Positions 47,024 through 56,398 of a stretch of 64,000 nucleotides of DNA are shown piece by piece. The stretch is from NCBI RefSeq assembly GCF_000816495.1, contig NZ_JXBK01000001.1, positions 1,225,017 to 1,289,016 of the forward strand. The letters run 5' to 3'. The notes beneath the pieces were generated by a model, which saw nothing but the letters and a program-made list of their open reading frames with translations, did not search any database and was not told the DNA's origin. The stretch comes from Acinetobacter harbinensis (GTDB taxonomy: Bacteria > Pseudomonadota > Gammaproteobacteria > Pseudomonadales > Moraxellaceae). Numbering within the stretch: the stretch's first letter is position 1; each line of letters begins with the position of its first letter. Both the position numbers and the translations under genes were made by a program.

Positions 47024-48088
47024 ATGGGCATTTATATATTAAAAAGACTGCTGCTGATTATTCCCACGCTATTTTTCATTTTATTGATCAACTTTGTGGT
47101 CATTCAAATTGCACCCGGCGGACCAGTGGAGCAAGCCATTCAGCAAGCAGAAGCCTTTCAAGGCATTGGCACAACCGGTACTGAAACTGTGAGTAGCAAA
47201 AGTGATTATCAGGGGGCCAAAGGTTTAAGTGACGAGATGGTGCAGAAGATTAAAACTCAATATGGTTTTGATCAACCGATCCATCAACGCTTTTGGAGCA
47301 TGCTTAAAAGCTATGCGCATTTTGATTTTGGGGTCAGTTTTTTTAAAGATAAGCCGGTGACACAATTGTTGTGGGAAAAAATGCCCGTGTCTTTGTCTTT
47401 GGGGCTGTGGAGTACCTTGCTGATTTATCTGATTTCTATTCCATTGGGTATTCAAAAAGCCCGTCGTCATGGCACAGCATTTGATAAAGCCAGTTCGTTG
47501 TTGCTGGCTGTTGGCTATGCAGTACCCTCCTTTATTTTTGCTGTTTTATTGATTGTGTTTTTTGCCGGTGGTTCCTATTTTCAGTGGTTTCCACTGCAAG
47601 GTTTGGTCTCTGAAAATTTTCATAGCTTAAGCCTGCTGGGTAAGATTCAAGATTATTTTTGGCATATGACGCTGCCATTACTGGCCATGGTGATTGGTGG
47701 TTTTGCAGGCCTTACATATTTAACCAAATATTCATTTATGGAAGAATTAAGCAAGCAATATGTCTTGGCGGCGCGCTCCAAAGGCTTAACAGAGCCACGT
47801 GTGTTATATGGCCATGTGTTTCGTAATGCCATGTTGATTGTGATTGCCAGTGTGCCTGAAGCGTTGATTGGGATTTTCTTTGTCGGCAACTTGTTTATTG
47901 AAATTATTTTTAATTTAGATGGTTTGGGTTTATTGGGTTTTGAAGCCATTCAACAGCGGGATTATCCCGTTATTTTCGGGACTTTATTTCTATTTACCTT
48001 AATGGGATTGGTGTTGCGTTTAATCAGTGATGTGCTTTATCAAGTGATTGATCCACGAATTAATTTTGATGCACGCGGAGTAGAGTAA
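47024..48088 (+). CDS. yejB: Peptide ABC transporter permease YejB
   Basis: A 354-residue inner-membrane permease of the OppB/DppB family with six predicted helices and the EAA loop 'YVLAARSKGLTEPRVLYGHV'. 'QAEAFQGIGTTGTET' after the first helix is an insertion typical of YejB. Its stop and the yejE start share bases (TAATG). Confidence 0.95.
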   Translation: MGIYILKRLLLIIPTLFFILLINFVVIQIAPGGPVEQAIQQAEAFQGIGTTGTETVSSKSDYQGAKGLSDEMVQKIKTQYGFDQPIHQRFWSMLKSYAHFDFGVSFFKDKPVTQLLWEKMPVSLSLGLWSTLLIYLISIPLGIQKARRHGTAFDKASSLLLAVGYAVPSFIFAVLLIVFFAGGSYFQWFPLQGLVSENFHSLSLLGKIQDYFWHMTLPLLAMVIGGFAGLTYLTKYSFMEELSKQYVLAARSKGLTEPRVLYGHVFRNAMLIVIASVPEALIGIFFVGNLFIEIIFNLDGLGLLGFEAIQQRDYPVIFGTLFLFTLMGLVLRLISDVLYQVIDPRINFDARGVE

Positions 48089-49101
48089 TGTCACCGTTAA
48101 TGCGCAGCCGGCTGCAACGCTTTAAAGACAATAAACTCGGCTTTGCTTGTCTGATTTTATTTATGCTGATTTTTGTTTTATCGCTGTTTTCAGAGTTGAT
48201 TGCCAACGATAAACCGCTGTTAGTGCGCTATCAGCATCAACTCTATGTACCCGTACTAAAAGCCTATCCGGAAACCACTTTTGGCGGTGTCTTTGAAACC
48301 GAGGCGGACTATAAAGATCCTGCCGTGCAGCAGCTGATCAATCGTCAAGGTTGGGCCATTTGGCCGCTGATTGCCTATTCCTATCAAACGCCGAATTTAG
48401 AATTGGCTGTTCCAGTGCCTTCACCCCCAAGTACACAAAACTGGTTTGGTACAGACGATCAAGGCCGAGATGTTTTGGCGCGTATTTTATATGGCTTAAG
48501 GGTATCGCTGCTGTTTGGCTTTGCCTTAACCTTTGCGGCGGCCATTTTAGGCGTTGTAGTCGGTGCGGTGCAGGGTTATTACGGTGGCTGGATTGATCTG
48601 TTGGGGCAGCGTTTGCTTGAGGTGTGGGGCGGTTTGCCCACCTTATTTATGGTGATGATTTTGGTCAGCATGTTTACCCCGAATGTGTATTGGTTATTTT
48701 TGATTATGCTGTTGTTTGGGTGGACCACCTTGGTGGGCTTGGTGCGCGCAGAATTCTTAAAAGCGCGACATTTAGATTATGTCCGCGCAGCACGTAGTTT
48801 GGGTGTTGCCGATCGCACGCTGATTTTTCGGCATATTCTGCCCAATGCCATGAGTTCCAGTTTATCGCAGTTGCCATTTATGCTTACCGCCAATATTACC
48901 GCCCTGACTGCGTTAGATTTCTTGGGCTATGGCTTACCGCCGGATGCTGCTTCATTGGGTGAGTTGTTGTTACAGGGTAAAGCCAACTTAAATGCACCAT
49001 GGCTGGCTTTGTCGGGCTTTTTTACGCTGGCGTTGGTGTTGTCGTTATTGATTTATATTGGGGAGGCGACACGCGATGCATTCGATCCAAGACGTCCATA
49101 A
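48088..49101 (+). CDS. yejE: Peptide ABC transporter permease YejE
   Basis: A 337-residue OppC/DppC-type permease: N-terminal helix, a periplasmic insert (~35–125), then the core with EAA loop 'YVRAARSLGVADRTLIFRHI' and 'NWFGTDDQGRDVLARILYG'. It pairs with YejB to form the channel. Its 3' end overlaps yejF by 26 bases. Confidence 0.95.
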   Translation: MSPLMRSRLQRFKDNKLGFACLILFMLIFVLSLFSELIANDKPLLVRYQHQLYVPVLKAYPETTFGGVFETEADYKDPAVQQLINRQGWAIWPLIAYSYQTPNLELAVPVPSPPSTQNWFGTDDQGRDVLARILYGLRVSLLFGFALTFAAAILGVVVGAVQGYYGGWIDLLGQRLLEVWGGLPTLFMVMILVSMFTPNVYWLFLIMLLFGWTTLVGLVRAEFLKARHLDYVRAARSLGVADRTLIFRHILPNAMSSSLSQLPFMLTANITALTALDFLGYGLPPDAASLGELLLQGKANLNAPWLALSGFFTLALVLSLLIYIGEATRDAFDPRRP

Positions 49102-50665
49102 AGAGCCACCTATTTTAAGCGTTGCACAATTAAGCATTCAGCATCAACAGCAAGTGTTGGTCAATCAGCTAAGCTTTCAACTGCATGCCGGTGAAACATT
49201 GGCCATTGTGGGCGAAAGTGGTTCGGGTAAATCGATCAGTAGTTTGGCTTTATTGGGCTTGCTGCCGGCAAGTTTAACGGTTACAGGTCAGGTGTATTTA
49301 GACGGTCAGTCAATACTGGGCTTTAAGCCTGAACAGTTTAGAGCCATTCGTGGACAAAAAATGGCGATGATTTTTCAAGAACCGATGACCGCATTAAATC
49401 CGCTACATCGGGTGGAAAAAATTATTGGCGAAACTTTACTGTTGCAGGGCTTATCCAAACAGCAGACTCGCGCACGGATTATTCAATTGCTTGATGATGT
49501 CGGTATTCCCAGCCCTGAAGACAAGCTGCGTCGTTATCCACATGAGCTTTCCGGTGGTCAACGGCAACGGGTCATGATTGCGATGGCCTTGGCTTTAGAT
49601 CCGGACATTTTGATTGCTGATGAGCCTACTACAGCCTTAGATGTCACGCTACAAGCGCAAATTCTAGATTTACTCCAATCCCTACAGCGCAGCCGCAATA
49701 TGGCAATGATCTTAATTAGCCATGATTTAAATTTGGTGCGCCGCTATGCCAATCAGGTGGTGGTGATGAATCAAGGGGTGGTGGTTGAACAAGGCAATGT
49801 CATCGAAATATTTACCCATCCCAAACAGGCCTATACACAAAATTTGCTCAATCATGATTTTGGTGCGGCCATTGAAGTGAATGACACGGACGCCATACTG
49901 ACTTTAACGCAGCTGGCGGTTAAGTTTCCCATTAAGCAAGGTTTACTCAATCGGGTCAAAGATTATGTGGTCGCAGTTGAACCACTGAATTTAAGCTTGG
50001 CACAAGGTCAGTCAATTGGCATTGTGGGTGAAAGTGGCTCAGGTAAAACATCCTTGGCTTTGGCCATTAGTCGACTGATTGCCAGCGAAGGTGAAATTGT
50101 TTTATTGGGTACGGACTTAAATCAATGTAACGAAAAAAAATTGCGTCCGTTACGCGCTGAATTTCAAATGGTGTTTCAAGATCCGTTTAGCAGTTTAAAT
50201 CCACGCTTAAATGTTGAGCAAACTATTGGCGAAGGCTTAGCATTAAAAGCATATACTCAAGCTGAAATATCACAGCGCATTGATGCTGCTTTACAACAGG
50301 TGGAATTGCCACTGAGTTTTAGGCTGCGCTATCCGCATGAGCTTTCGGGTGGTCAGCGTCAGCGGGTGGCACTTGCCCGCGCTTTGATTCTACAGCCAAA
50401 GCTGCTGATTTTAGATGAACCCACTTCTGCGCTTGATCGCACCACGCAGCGTGCCATTGTACAACTGCTCAGGGGGTTGCAACAGCAGCATAGAATCAGT
50501 TATTTGTTTATTAGTCACGATTTACAAGTGGTCAAAGCCTTGTGTCAAAAGGTCTTGGTATTACGTCATGCGCAGGTCATGGAATTTCAAAGCACTGAAC
50601 AATTGTTTTTAAACCCACAAACTGAATATACCCAGCAATTAATCGCTGCCAGTCAGTATCGTTAA
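49076..50665 (+). CDS. yejF: Peptide ABC transporter ATPase YejF (two nucleotide-binding domains)
   Basis: A 529-residue protein with two ABC domains. Each has Walker A ('GESGSGKSISS' and 'GESGSGKTSLAL'), signature 'LSGGQRQRV' and Walker B ('ILIADEPTTALD', 'LLILDEPTSALD'). The longer frame opens at 49058, but the ATG at 49076 follows GGGAGG and is preferred. Last gene of yejABEF. Confidence 0.95.
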   Translation: MHSIQDVHKEPPILSVAQLSIQHQQQVLVNQLSFQLHAGETLAIVGESGSGKSISSLALLGLLPASLTVTGQVYLDGQSILGFKPEQFRAIRGQKMAMIFQEPMTALNPLHRVEKIIGETLLLQGLSKQQTRARIIQLLDDVGIPSPEDKLRRYPHELSGGQRQRVMIAMALALDPDILIADEPTTALDVTLQAQILDLLQSLQRSRNMAMILISHDLNLVRRYANQVVVMNQGVVVEQGNVIEIFTHPKQAYTQNLLNHDFGAAIEVNDTDAILTLTQLAVKFPIKQGLLNRVKDYVVAVEPLNLSLAQGQSIGIVGESGSGKTSLALAISRLIASEGEIVLLGTDLNQCNEKKLRPLRAEFQMVFQDPFSSLNPRLNVEQTIGEGLALKAYTQAEISQRIDAALQQVELPLSFRLRYPHELSGGQRQRVALARALILQPKLLILDEPTSALDRTTQRAIVQLLRGLQQQHRISYLFISHDLQVVKALCQKVLVLRHAQVMEFQSTEQLFLNPQTEYTQQLIAASQYR

Positions 50666-50761
50666 GTTACTGACAAGTCATATTGTCAGAATGTCATTGA
50701 CGGCCACGATAAACAGTTTAGAGTTTTAACTCTACGTAAAAATCAGGATATAGGGATAAAA

Positions 50762-52006
50762 ATGAGCCATCTTGCCAAAGCCGCCACCATTCGTGACATT
50801 CAATTTAAAAATCGTATTATTAAAGGCGCGATGAGTGAAGCCTTAGCCAATTATCAAGGCCAACCCAGCCAATTGCACTGTGGTTTATATGAAGCGTGGG
50901 CCAAAGGCGGATTGGGCTGTGCCATCACCGGCAATGTGATGGTGGACTTTCGCGCTAAAAATGAACCGGGCGTGGTGGTGATTGAATCAGAACGTGATTT
51001 GGCAGCATTAAAACAATGGGCGCAAGTCGGTAAGCGCTATGGCATGGTGCAATTGGTGCAATTGTCACATCCGGGGCGTCAGTGTCCCAAAGGCTTAAAT
51101 CAAGAAACCGTAGCACCTTCTGCGGTACCGTTTAGCCCGATGTTGGCCACCACCTTTGGTACGCCACGTGCGCTGACTGAAGCTGAAATTTTAGATATTG
51201 TGCAACGCTTTGCCACTGCCGCGCAGATCTGTGAAAAAGCCGGTTTTGAAGGCGTACAGTTACACGGCGCACATGGTTATCTGATTAGTCAATTTTTATC
51301 GCCCTTAACCAATAAGCGCCAAGATCAATGGGGCGGCTCAATTGAAAATCGTATGCGTTTTTTATTACAGATTTATCATGCGGTGCGTGCGGTGACCTCG
51401 GAGCAGTTTATTATCTCCGTCAAGCTCAATTCAGCAGATTTTCAACGTGGTGGTATTAGCGAAGAAGAAGTTGTTGCGGTATTTAAAGCCATTGATGCCG
51501 CCGGTATTGATTTAATTGAAATCTCCGGTGGTAGCTATGAAGCGCCCGCAATGGCGGGCTTAAAAGCCAATAAACGTGAAGCCAGCACCATCTCCCGTGA
51601 AGCTTATTTTCTTGAATTTGCCGAGAAAATTCGCCAACAGGTCAGCTGTCATTTGATGGTCACAGGAGGCTTTCGTACTGCCGCCGGTATGAATGCAGCA
51701 CTGGACAGTGGGGCATGCGAATTTATTGGTTTGGCGCGACCATTGGCGGTGGAAACCGATTTAACCAATCGTTTAATTGCCGGACACGATGTACGCTATG
51801 CGGTGGATAAAATTAAAACCGGTATTCCGATGGTGGATAAAATGTCTATTATGGAAATTATTTGGTACGCCGCGCAGTTTAAAGACATTGCCCAAGGCAA
51901 ACAGCCGAATCCTAAATTATCTCCGTTAAAAGTATTCTTTAAATATGCCAAAGGCAATATTAAAGCCATGATTAAAGGTCAGATTAATTCGCGCCGCCGT
52001 GCTTAA
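50762..52006 (+). CDS. Old yellow enzyme family NADH:flavin oxidoreductase
   Basis: A 414-residue FMN-dependent TIM-barrel enzyme of the OYE family. Active-site signatures: 'QLVQLSHPGRQ', 'VQLHGAHGYLISQFLSP' followed by 'RQDQWGGSIENRMRFL', and 'GLARPLAVETDL'. Such enzymes reduce activated C=C bonds. The natural substrate is not predictable. It is monocistronic and convergent with the GST gene, four bases apart. Confidence 0.92.
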   Translation: MSHLAKAATIRDIQFKNRIIKGAMSEALANYQGQPSQLHCGLYEAWAKGGLGCAITGNVMVDFRAKNEPGVVVIESERDLAALKQWAQVGKRYGMVQLVQLSHPGRQCPKGLNQETVAPSAVPFSPMLATTFGTPRALTEAEILDIVQRFATAAQICEKAGFEGVQLHGAHGYLISQFLSPLTNKRQDQWGGSIENRMRFLLQIYHAVRAVTSEQFIISVKLNSADFQRGGISEEEVVAVFKAIDAAGIDLIEISGGSYEAPAMAGLKANKREASTISREAYFLEFAEKIRQQVSCHLMVTGGFRTAAGMNAALDSGACEFIGLARPLAVETDLTNRLIAGHDVRYAVDKIKTGIPMVDKMSIMEIIWYAAQFKDIAQGKQPNPKLSPLKVFFKYAKGNIKAMIKGQINSRRRA

Positions 52007-52010
52007 ATTT

Positions 52011-52721
52011 TTATGAGTTTGCGCTGGCCCAATACGATTCAAAGATACCAGTAGACCAGTGTCCTGTCTTGCATGCACGTTGAAAGGCCGGTCTACTTTG
52101 TAGCTGTAACAGATAGCGTTGAATATGCACGAAGGCTTTAAATTCTGTGTTGCATGCTGTACATGCCTGTAATGGAAACCATAATAAAATATCCGCCAAG
52201 CTAAATTGATCACCTGTAATATATGCGTGGCTTTGCAGCTGATCTTCAATCATCTGCATATGTTGCTTTAAACTTTGATTTAAATAACCGCGATCAAAGC
52301 CCAGCTTAAACAATCGACTGACAAAGCGGACCGGTAACGGTGTTTTGCTGACAATCGCTGCAAAAATTTGTTTTAAGGCTAAATCCGGCATAAAGGTGGC
52401 TTCAGTAAAATTTTTCCAATAATAATACTGTATGACCTCTGGGGCCGTTAATTTGGAGATTGCCAAATCATTGCATAGGTAGCTTAAATAATCGGCAATT
52501 GCTGCTGTTTCAGCAAGGGTAATTACCTCTAGCGAGTGGTTGTGATGAATTTGTAGCGTGGGAAATTTTCCCAATCGGTGAGGGTGATCAGCCTGTTGTA
52601 GCGCTGGATTCAATGCAGCGCTATCGCAAAAAATTAATTCATAATCAAGCTGTAATTCTTCTAATAACCAGACAATGCGCTGTGAGCGTGAGTTGGTTTT
52701 ATGAAAGAGACGAATCTGCAT
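52011..52721 (-). CDS. Glutathione S-transferase family protein
   Basis: A 236-residue GST: N-terminal thioredoxin-like domain ('SRSQRIVWLLEELQLDYEL', 'GKFPTLQI', 'LAETAAIADYL') and an all-helical C-terminal domain with 'YITGDQFSLADILLWFPL'. The frame extends to 52799, but the ATG at 52721 ('MQIRLFHKTNSRSQ') is the start fitting the fold. Confidence 0.9.
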   Translation of the reverse strand: MQIRLFHKTNSRSQRIVWLLEELQLDYELIFCDSAALNPALQQADHPHRLGKFPTLQIHHNHSLEVITLAETAAIADYLSYLCNDLAISKLTAPEVIQYYYWKNFTEATFMPDLALKQIFAAIVSKTPLPVRFVSRLFKLGFDRGYLNQSLKQHMQMIEDQLQSHAYITGDQFSLADILLWFPLQACTACNTEFKAFVHIQRYLLQLQSRPAFQRACKTGHWSTGIFESYWASANS

Positions 52722-52797
52722 CGGGCTGTCATTTGTTGTTGTATTGCCGTGCAGTATAAAACATCGAGAGGTTGTTAAAAGTAAATTCGCTGAAAAC

Positions 52798-52831
52798 AAA
52801 AAAGCCTAATCGATAATGATTAGGCTTTTTT
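52798..52831 (-). terminator. Terminator of the tRNA-Glu pair
   Basis: A perfect 14-bp stem (52798–52811 with 52818–52831) and a 6-base loop; read on the minus strand it ends in a T run. It lies 24 bases after the second tRNA-Glu. Confidence 0.85.
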
Positions 52832-52854
52832 GTGAGATTTTTCAATCTCGAATA

Positions 52855-52930
52855 TGGCGACCCTACGGGGATTCGAACCCCGGTTACCGCCGTGAAAGGG
52901 CGATGTCCTAGGCCTCTAGACGATAGGGTC
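52855..52930 (-). tRNA. tRNA-Glu(TTC)
   Basis: A 76-nt cloverleaf including an encoded CCA end. Anticodon TTC is in the loop CTTTCAC; acceptor stem GACCCTA pairs with TAGGGTC; T-loop GGTTCGAATCC is present. It is second in a two-gene unit with the copy at 52944. The acceptor stem differs from the other copies at compensating positions. Confidence 0.97.
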
Positions 52931-52943
52931 ATCTATACAAAAT

Positions 52944-53019
52944 TGGCGTCCCCACGGGGATTCGAACCCCGGTTACCGCCGTGAAAGGGCGATGTCCTAG
53001 GCCTCTAGACGATGGGGAC
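52944..53019 (-). tRNA. tRNA-Glu(TTC)
   Basis: A 76-nt cloverleaf with encoded CCA and anticodon TTC. Acceptor stem GTCCCCA pairs with TGGGGAC, differing from the neighbouring copy by compensated changes. It is the first gene of the pair, 13 bases upstream of the other copy. Confidence 0.97.
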
Positions 53020-53036
53020 GTTTCAGAGGTGGGCGT

Positions 53037-53065
53037 ATAATAGGGTGGATATGAAAAGCTGTCAA
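53037..53065 (-). promoter_or_regulatory. Promoter of the tRNA-Glu pair
   Basis: -35 TTGACA (53065–53060), 17-base spacer, -10 TATTAT (53042–53037). A GC-rich discriminator (ACGCCCACC) follows, as in stringently controlled stable-RNA promoters. Confidence 0.88.
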
Positions 53066-53146
53066 ACCTTTTTCGCCGATAATCTGTGAAAAAGGTCTCA
53101 AGTGAATAAAAATAAAACAACTGTTTAAAATATAAACTAAAATGCG

Positions 53147-54037
53147 TTATTTCTTCAGCATTAAGCCATCTAAAATGCTTTGAATCACCGCAGGATGTTC
53201 TAAATAGCCATTAATTTGATGCGGATTGTTAATGGGTGTTTGAATTGATTGATTGATAATGGGGGGTTGGAAATCAAAAGGCGCTTCGCACAAGGGAAAA
53301 GCGGTTAAAAAATCAATGGGCGAGTAAAAATTGAGCCAATCGCCATGAAGTTGTGTGGGTCTGGAAATGGGTGATTTCAGTTTTTCTTGCACCACTTTAA
53401 ATGCAAGCGGTGAGCCTAAAGTAATAAAACGTTTAACTTTAAAGCCGGTAAATTCATGCAGTAGATTATAGGCAATCACCGTGCCCAAGGAATGCGCCAC
53501 AATAATATGCTCTTTGGTGGGATGTAAATCGCGCATAATTCTACGATGTACCTCATGCATAAAGCCTGCATCGGATAAGTAGAGATACGTTTCAATTAAA
53601 AATTGATGAATAAAGCTTTCATGTATTTTGGGGTAATGATTCATCAATAAGCTTAACTCACGAAAAGCATGATCTTTGGTTAACTCTGAAATGCTGGCAA
53701 TGCGCTGTGTTAATGATTCTGCTTGATTGGGATTAAAGATGGGTAAAGCGGCCTGACACGGGATATGTTCTTCGACCAAGCTTTGATGTTTTAAATGAAA
53801 AGGCAGGTGCAGATGCGTGAGTGATTTAGGTAAAAAGGTATTTAAATCTAGACTGTTATAGAGTTTATGTTGGGTAAGTAAATCGCCGTAAAAAGGCAGT
53901 TTGATATGTAATGAGCTTACATTAATACTGAAATGAGCATTGATTAGGCCAGTTTGAAACGACTTTAACCAATGCTGCGTTAAAGACTGTTCATCGTAAT
54001 TTTGTTGATTCATGCCATGAATAAAAATAATTTTCAT
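53147..54037 (-). CDS. Lipase/esterase-like alpha/beta hydrolase
   Basis: A 296-residue cytoplasmic protein with an alpha/beta-hydrolase start ('IIFIHGMNQQNYDE') and nucleophile elbow 'VAHSLGTVIAYNLL' (AHSLG in place of GHSxG), followed by 'FITLGSPLAF'. A late Asp ('NFYSPIDFLT') and His ('NGYLEHPAV') could complete a triad. It resembles lipases acting on lipids or peptides of unknown identity. There is no signal peptide. It lies between tRNA-Glu and the permease gene. Confidence 0.7.
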   Translation of the reverse strand: MKIIFIHGMNQQNYDEQSLTQHWLKSFQTGLINAHFSINVSSLHIKLPFYGDLLTQHKLYNSLDLNTFLPKSLTHLHLPFHLKHQSLVEEHIPCQAALPIFNPNQAESLTQRIASISELTKDHAFRELSLLMNHYPKIHESFIHQFLIETYLYLSDAGFMHEVHRRIMRDLHPTKEHIIVAHSLGTVIAYNLLHEFTGFKVKRFITLGSPLAFKVVQEKLKSPISRPTQLHGDWLNFYSPIDFLTAFPLCEAPFDFQPPIINQSIQTPINNPHQINGYLEHPAVIQSILDGLMLKK

Positions 54038-54087
54038 ACAAGGTCAGATTTTGATAATAGAGGTTATTGTCTTTATTCAGCTTAATA

Positions 54088-54114
54088 AAAAGAGTGGCAC
54101 TTGGCCACTCTTTT
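54088..54114. terminator. Terminator downstream of the amino-acid permease
   Basis: An 11-bp stem (AAAAGAGTGGC with GCCACTCTTTT) and a short loop, flanked by A and T tracts. It sits six bases past the permease stop on the minus strand. Confidence 0.8.
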
Positions 54115-54119
54115 ATTGC

Positions 54120-55538
54120 TTAGTTTTGCTTTCGATAGAAGATGTAATAACTGAGATAACAGCCGGCAATAAAAATAAGACAGCCAATTAAACCCGCCAA
54201 CATATCTGGGTCGAAGGCCATACTAACGCCAGTGATCAAACAGAACACAAAACCTAAGATAGGCACCACTGGAAACCACGGTGCAGCAAAGCCCAATTCT
54301 TTAGCGCTATGCCCTTGTTTGTACCATTGGCGACGGAAATTGAACTGGCTTAAGCAAATACTCATCCAGACCACCACCATGGTAAAGGCAGCTACCCCAA
54401 GTAGATTTTTAAAAATAGTTTCAGGGGCGAATTGTTCCGAGAGTAAACCCGGTATGGCACCAAACATGGTGACAATGATGGCAATAAACGGAATACCGCG
54501 GCGGTTGACCTTGGAGAATATCGCAGGAAGTTGTTTTTTGTCTGATAAAGACCACATCATGCGTGAAGCGGCATATAAACCTGAGTTGGCAGCAGACAGC
54601 AGTGCGGTGATGATCACGAAGCGAATAATATCTTCTGCATATGGAATACCAATATAGGTAAACACGGTGACAAAGGGACTGCTACTGACGCCATCTGCGC
54701 CTAAGCCGGCCATTTGATGCGGCAGCAGCGCACTAATCACCACAATGGTACCCACAAAGAAAATCAGCAGTCGCCAAATGGCTGCATTAATCGCTTTGGG
54801 TACATTTTTTGCCGGATCTTGGGTTTCACCCGCTGCAACACCAATCAGTTCTGTGCCAGAAAAAGCAAAGTTCACAATCAGCATGGTGGTAAAAATAGGA
54901 AATAGACCTTGAGGAAACCAGCCTTGTGCAGTGAGATTGCTCAGCAAGGGTGCAGATGAATAGCCTTCAAATGAAAGTATCCCGACAATCGCCAAGAGCC
55001 CCAAAATAATAAAGCTAATCACGGTAATGACTTTCACCAAAGACAGCCAAAATTCAGATTCGGCAAATAATTTGGTCGAGATCATATTCAGGCTAAACAC
55101 AATGGCGGCAAAAGCAATGGTCCAAATCCAGACAGAAATTTGCGGAAACCATTCTTGCATCAATAAAGCCGCTGCAGTAAATTCCGTGCCTAAAGTGGCG
55201 GTCCACGTCAGCCAGTACAGCCAAGTAATCATGTAGCCTGTGCCTGGACCAATAAACTTTTGTGCATAACTGCCAAAAGAGCCAGATTCAGGCATGTGAA
55301 CGGCAAGTTCACCCAAGCACAGCATCACCGCATACGCGATTAAACCGCCAAGAATATAAGAGAGGATTGCACCTACAGGCCCCGTTTGTGCAATGACTTC
55401 ACCCGAGCCTAAAAATAGGCCAGTCCCGATTGCGCCGCCTAGCGAAATCATGACCAAATGTCGAGTACTCATAGCGCGTTTTAATGGCGCAGAATTGCCC
55501 TGATGCGAAGCATCATTCGGAGTATGAGATGACTGCAT
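54120..55538 (-). CDS. Amino-acid permease (APC superfamily, AAT family)
   Basis: A 472-residue inner-membrane protein with 12 predicted helices. 'SLGGAIGTGLFLGSGEVI' in helix 1 and 'SGTELIGVAAGETQDPAKNVPKA' in helix 6 mark the AAT branch (LysP, AroP, GabP and relatives). Proton-coupled amino-acid import is the family role; the specific amino acid cannot be named. It is a single gene with its own terminator. Confidence 0.9.
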   Translation of the reverse strand: MQSSHTPNDASHQGNSAPLKRAMSTRHLVMISLGGAIGTGLFLGSGEVIAQTGPVGAILSYILGGLIAYAVMLCLGELAVHMPESGSFGSYAQKFIGPGTGYMITWLYWLTWTATLGTEFTAAALLMQEWFPQISVWIWTIAFAAIVFSLNMISTKLFAESEFWLSLVKVITVISFIILGLLAIVGILSFEGYSSAPLLSNLTAQGWFPQGLFPIFTTMLIVNFAFSGTELIGVAAGETQDPAKNVPKAINAAIWRLLIFFVGTIVVISALLPHQMAGLGADGVSSSPFVTVFTYIGIPYAEDIIRFVIITALLSAANSGLYAASRMMWSLSDKKQLPAIFSKVNRRGIPFIAIIVTMFGAIPGLLSEQFAPETIFKNLLGVAAFTMVVVWMSICLSQFNFRRQWYKQGHSAKELGFAAPWFPVVPILGFVFCLITGVSMAFDPDMLAGLIGCLIFIAGCYLSYYIFYRKQN

Positions 55539-55650
55539 AAGAGAAAATAAAAAAAGAGAAAAGGAAGCGAGCTATTGTAGTGAAAAACTACAAATCTGCA
55601 ATGTAATAATGATAAGGATTGAAGCTTGAATGATCGTATAGCACGATATA

Positions 55651-55726
55651 TGGCGTCCCTACGGGGATTCGAACCCCGGTTACCGCCGTGAAAGGGCGAT
55701 GTCCTAGGCCTCTAGACGATAGGGAC
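55651..55726 (-). tRNA. tRNA-Glu(TTC)
   Basis: A 76-nt cloverleaf with encoded CCA and anticodon TTC; acceptor GTCCCTA pairs with TAGGGAC. It is a solitary gene with its own promoter. Its sequence is the same as the copy at 56278 over the full length. Confidence 0.97.
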
Positions 55727-55743
55727 GTTATGAGGTGTTGGGT

Positions 55744-55772
55744 ATACTATGGATTTTTCATAAGGCTGTCAA
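55744..55772 (-). promoter_or_regulatory. Promoter of the solitary tRNA-Glu
   Basis: -35 TTGACA (55772–55767), 17-base spacer, -10 TAGTAT (55749–55744). The TTTGACAGC core and the following spacer start resemble the promoter of the tRNA-Glu pair. Confidence 0.85.
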
Positions 55773-56277
55773 ACCTGTAAGCGGATTATTTTAAAAATAA
55801 TGTATTGATTGCATAGAAAATGACAGATTTATACTTAAGTGCGCAAGTGAGGGGTAGTTTTAAGCCATCATTTTTAGTCTTGGTTGAAAATGAAGATATC
55901 TATTGGCTGGGGGTTTAATGTGTATTCACTGCTCATTGCTATTCATAAAATCAGTTGGCTACTACTTAAAAATTAAGCCTTAAAGTAAATAAAGCACAGC
56001 GCGACATGCTGAGATCGGCAATGACTTGATAGGCATATACATAGCAGACTTGAAAGTGTGATGAGAGTGCAACTTAGCCTAGATCAGTGATCGAGCAAAA
56101 AATCAGCCAAATCAAAGCAGCGTGAGAAGAGATCAAAGGTTTGAGGATAGAGACAGATTTTTTATTGATTATATGGATGTCGCGGGCAGCACTATTTAGA
56201 TAAATTTTTTAAAAATAAAGATTAGCAGATATACAGCGATGAGAGTGTTTGAAAACAGCTCAGCTTGAAAAAATAAT
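55773..56277. other. Intergenic stretch between two tRNA-Glu genes
   Basis: About 500 bases without a convincing gene. A plus-strand 32-codon ORF at 55820–55918 (containing 'SFLVLVENEDIYWLGV') looks faintly protein-like but lacks a ribosome-binding site; it may be a gene remnant. Confidence 0.35.
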
Positions 56278-56353
56278 TGGCGTCCCTACGGGGATTCGAA
56301 CCCCGGTTACCGCCGTGAAAGGGCGATGTCCTAGGCCTCTAGACGATAGGGAC
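56278..56353 (-). tRNA. tRNA-Glu(TTC)
   Basis: A 76-nt cloverleaf with encoded CCA and anticodon TTC. It begins 19 bases after the stop codon of rnt on the same strand. Its promoter lies in the end of rnt. Confidence 0.97.
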
Positions 56354-56369
56354 GTTAGAAGATGGCGGT

Positions 56370-56398
56370 ATCTTATTGATCCGCCGTCAAAGTGTCAA
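56370..56398 (-). promoter_or_regulatory. tRNA-Glu promoter embedded in the 3' end of rnt
   Basis: -35 TTGACA (56398–56393) lies inside the last codons of rnt. After a 17-base spacer, -10 TAAGAT (56375–56370) begins with the rnt stop codon TAA. The tRNA starts 17 bases beyond the -10. Confidence 0.82.

Noticed and set aside
52729..53120. Two minus-strand ORFs containing 'SSRGLGHRPFTAVTGVRIPVG'
   Set aside because: They are translations of the tRNA-Glu genes at 52855 and 52944. The ORF at 56249–56545 on the plus strand is likewise an antisense reading of the fourth tRNA-Glu.
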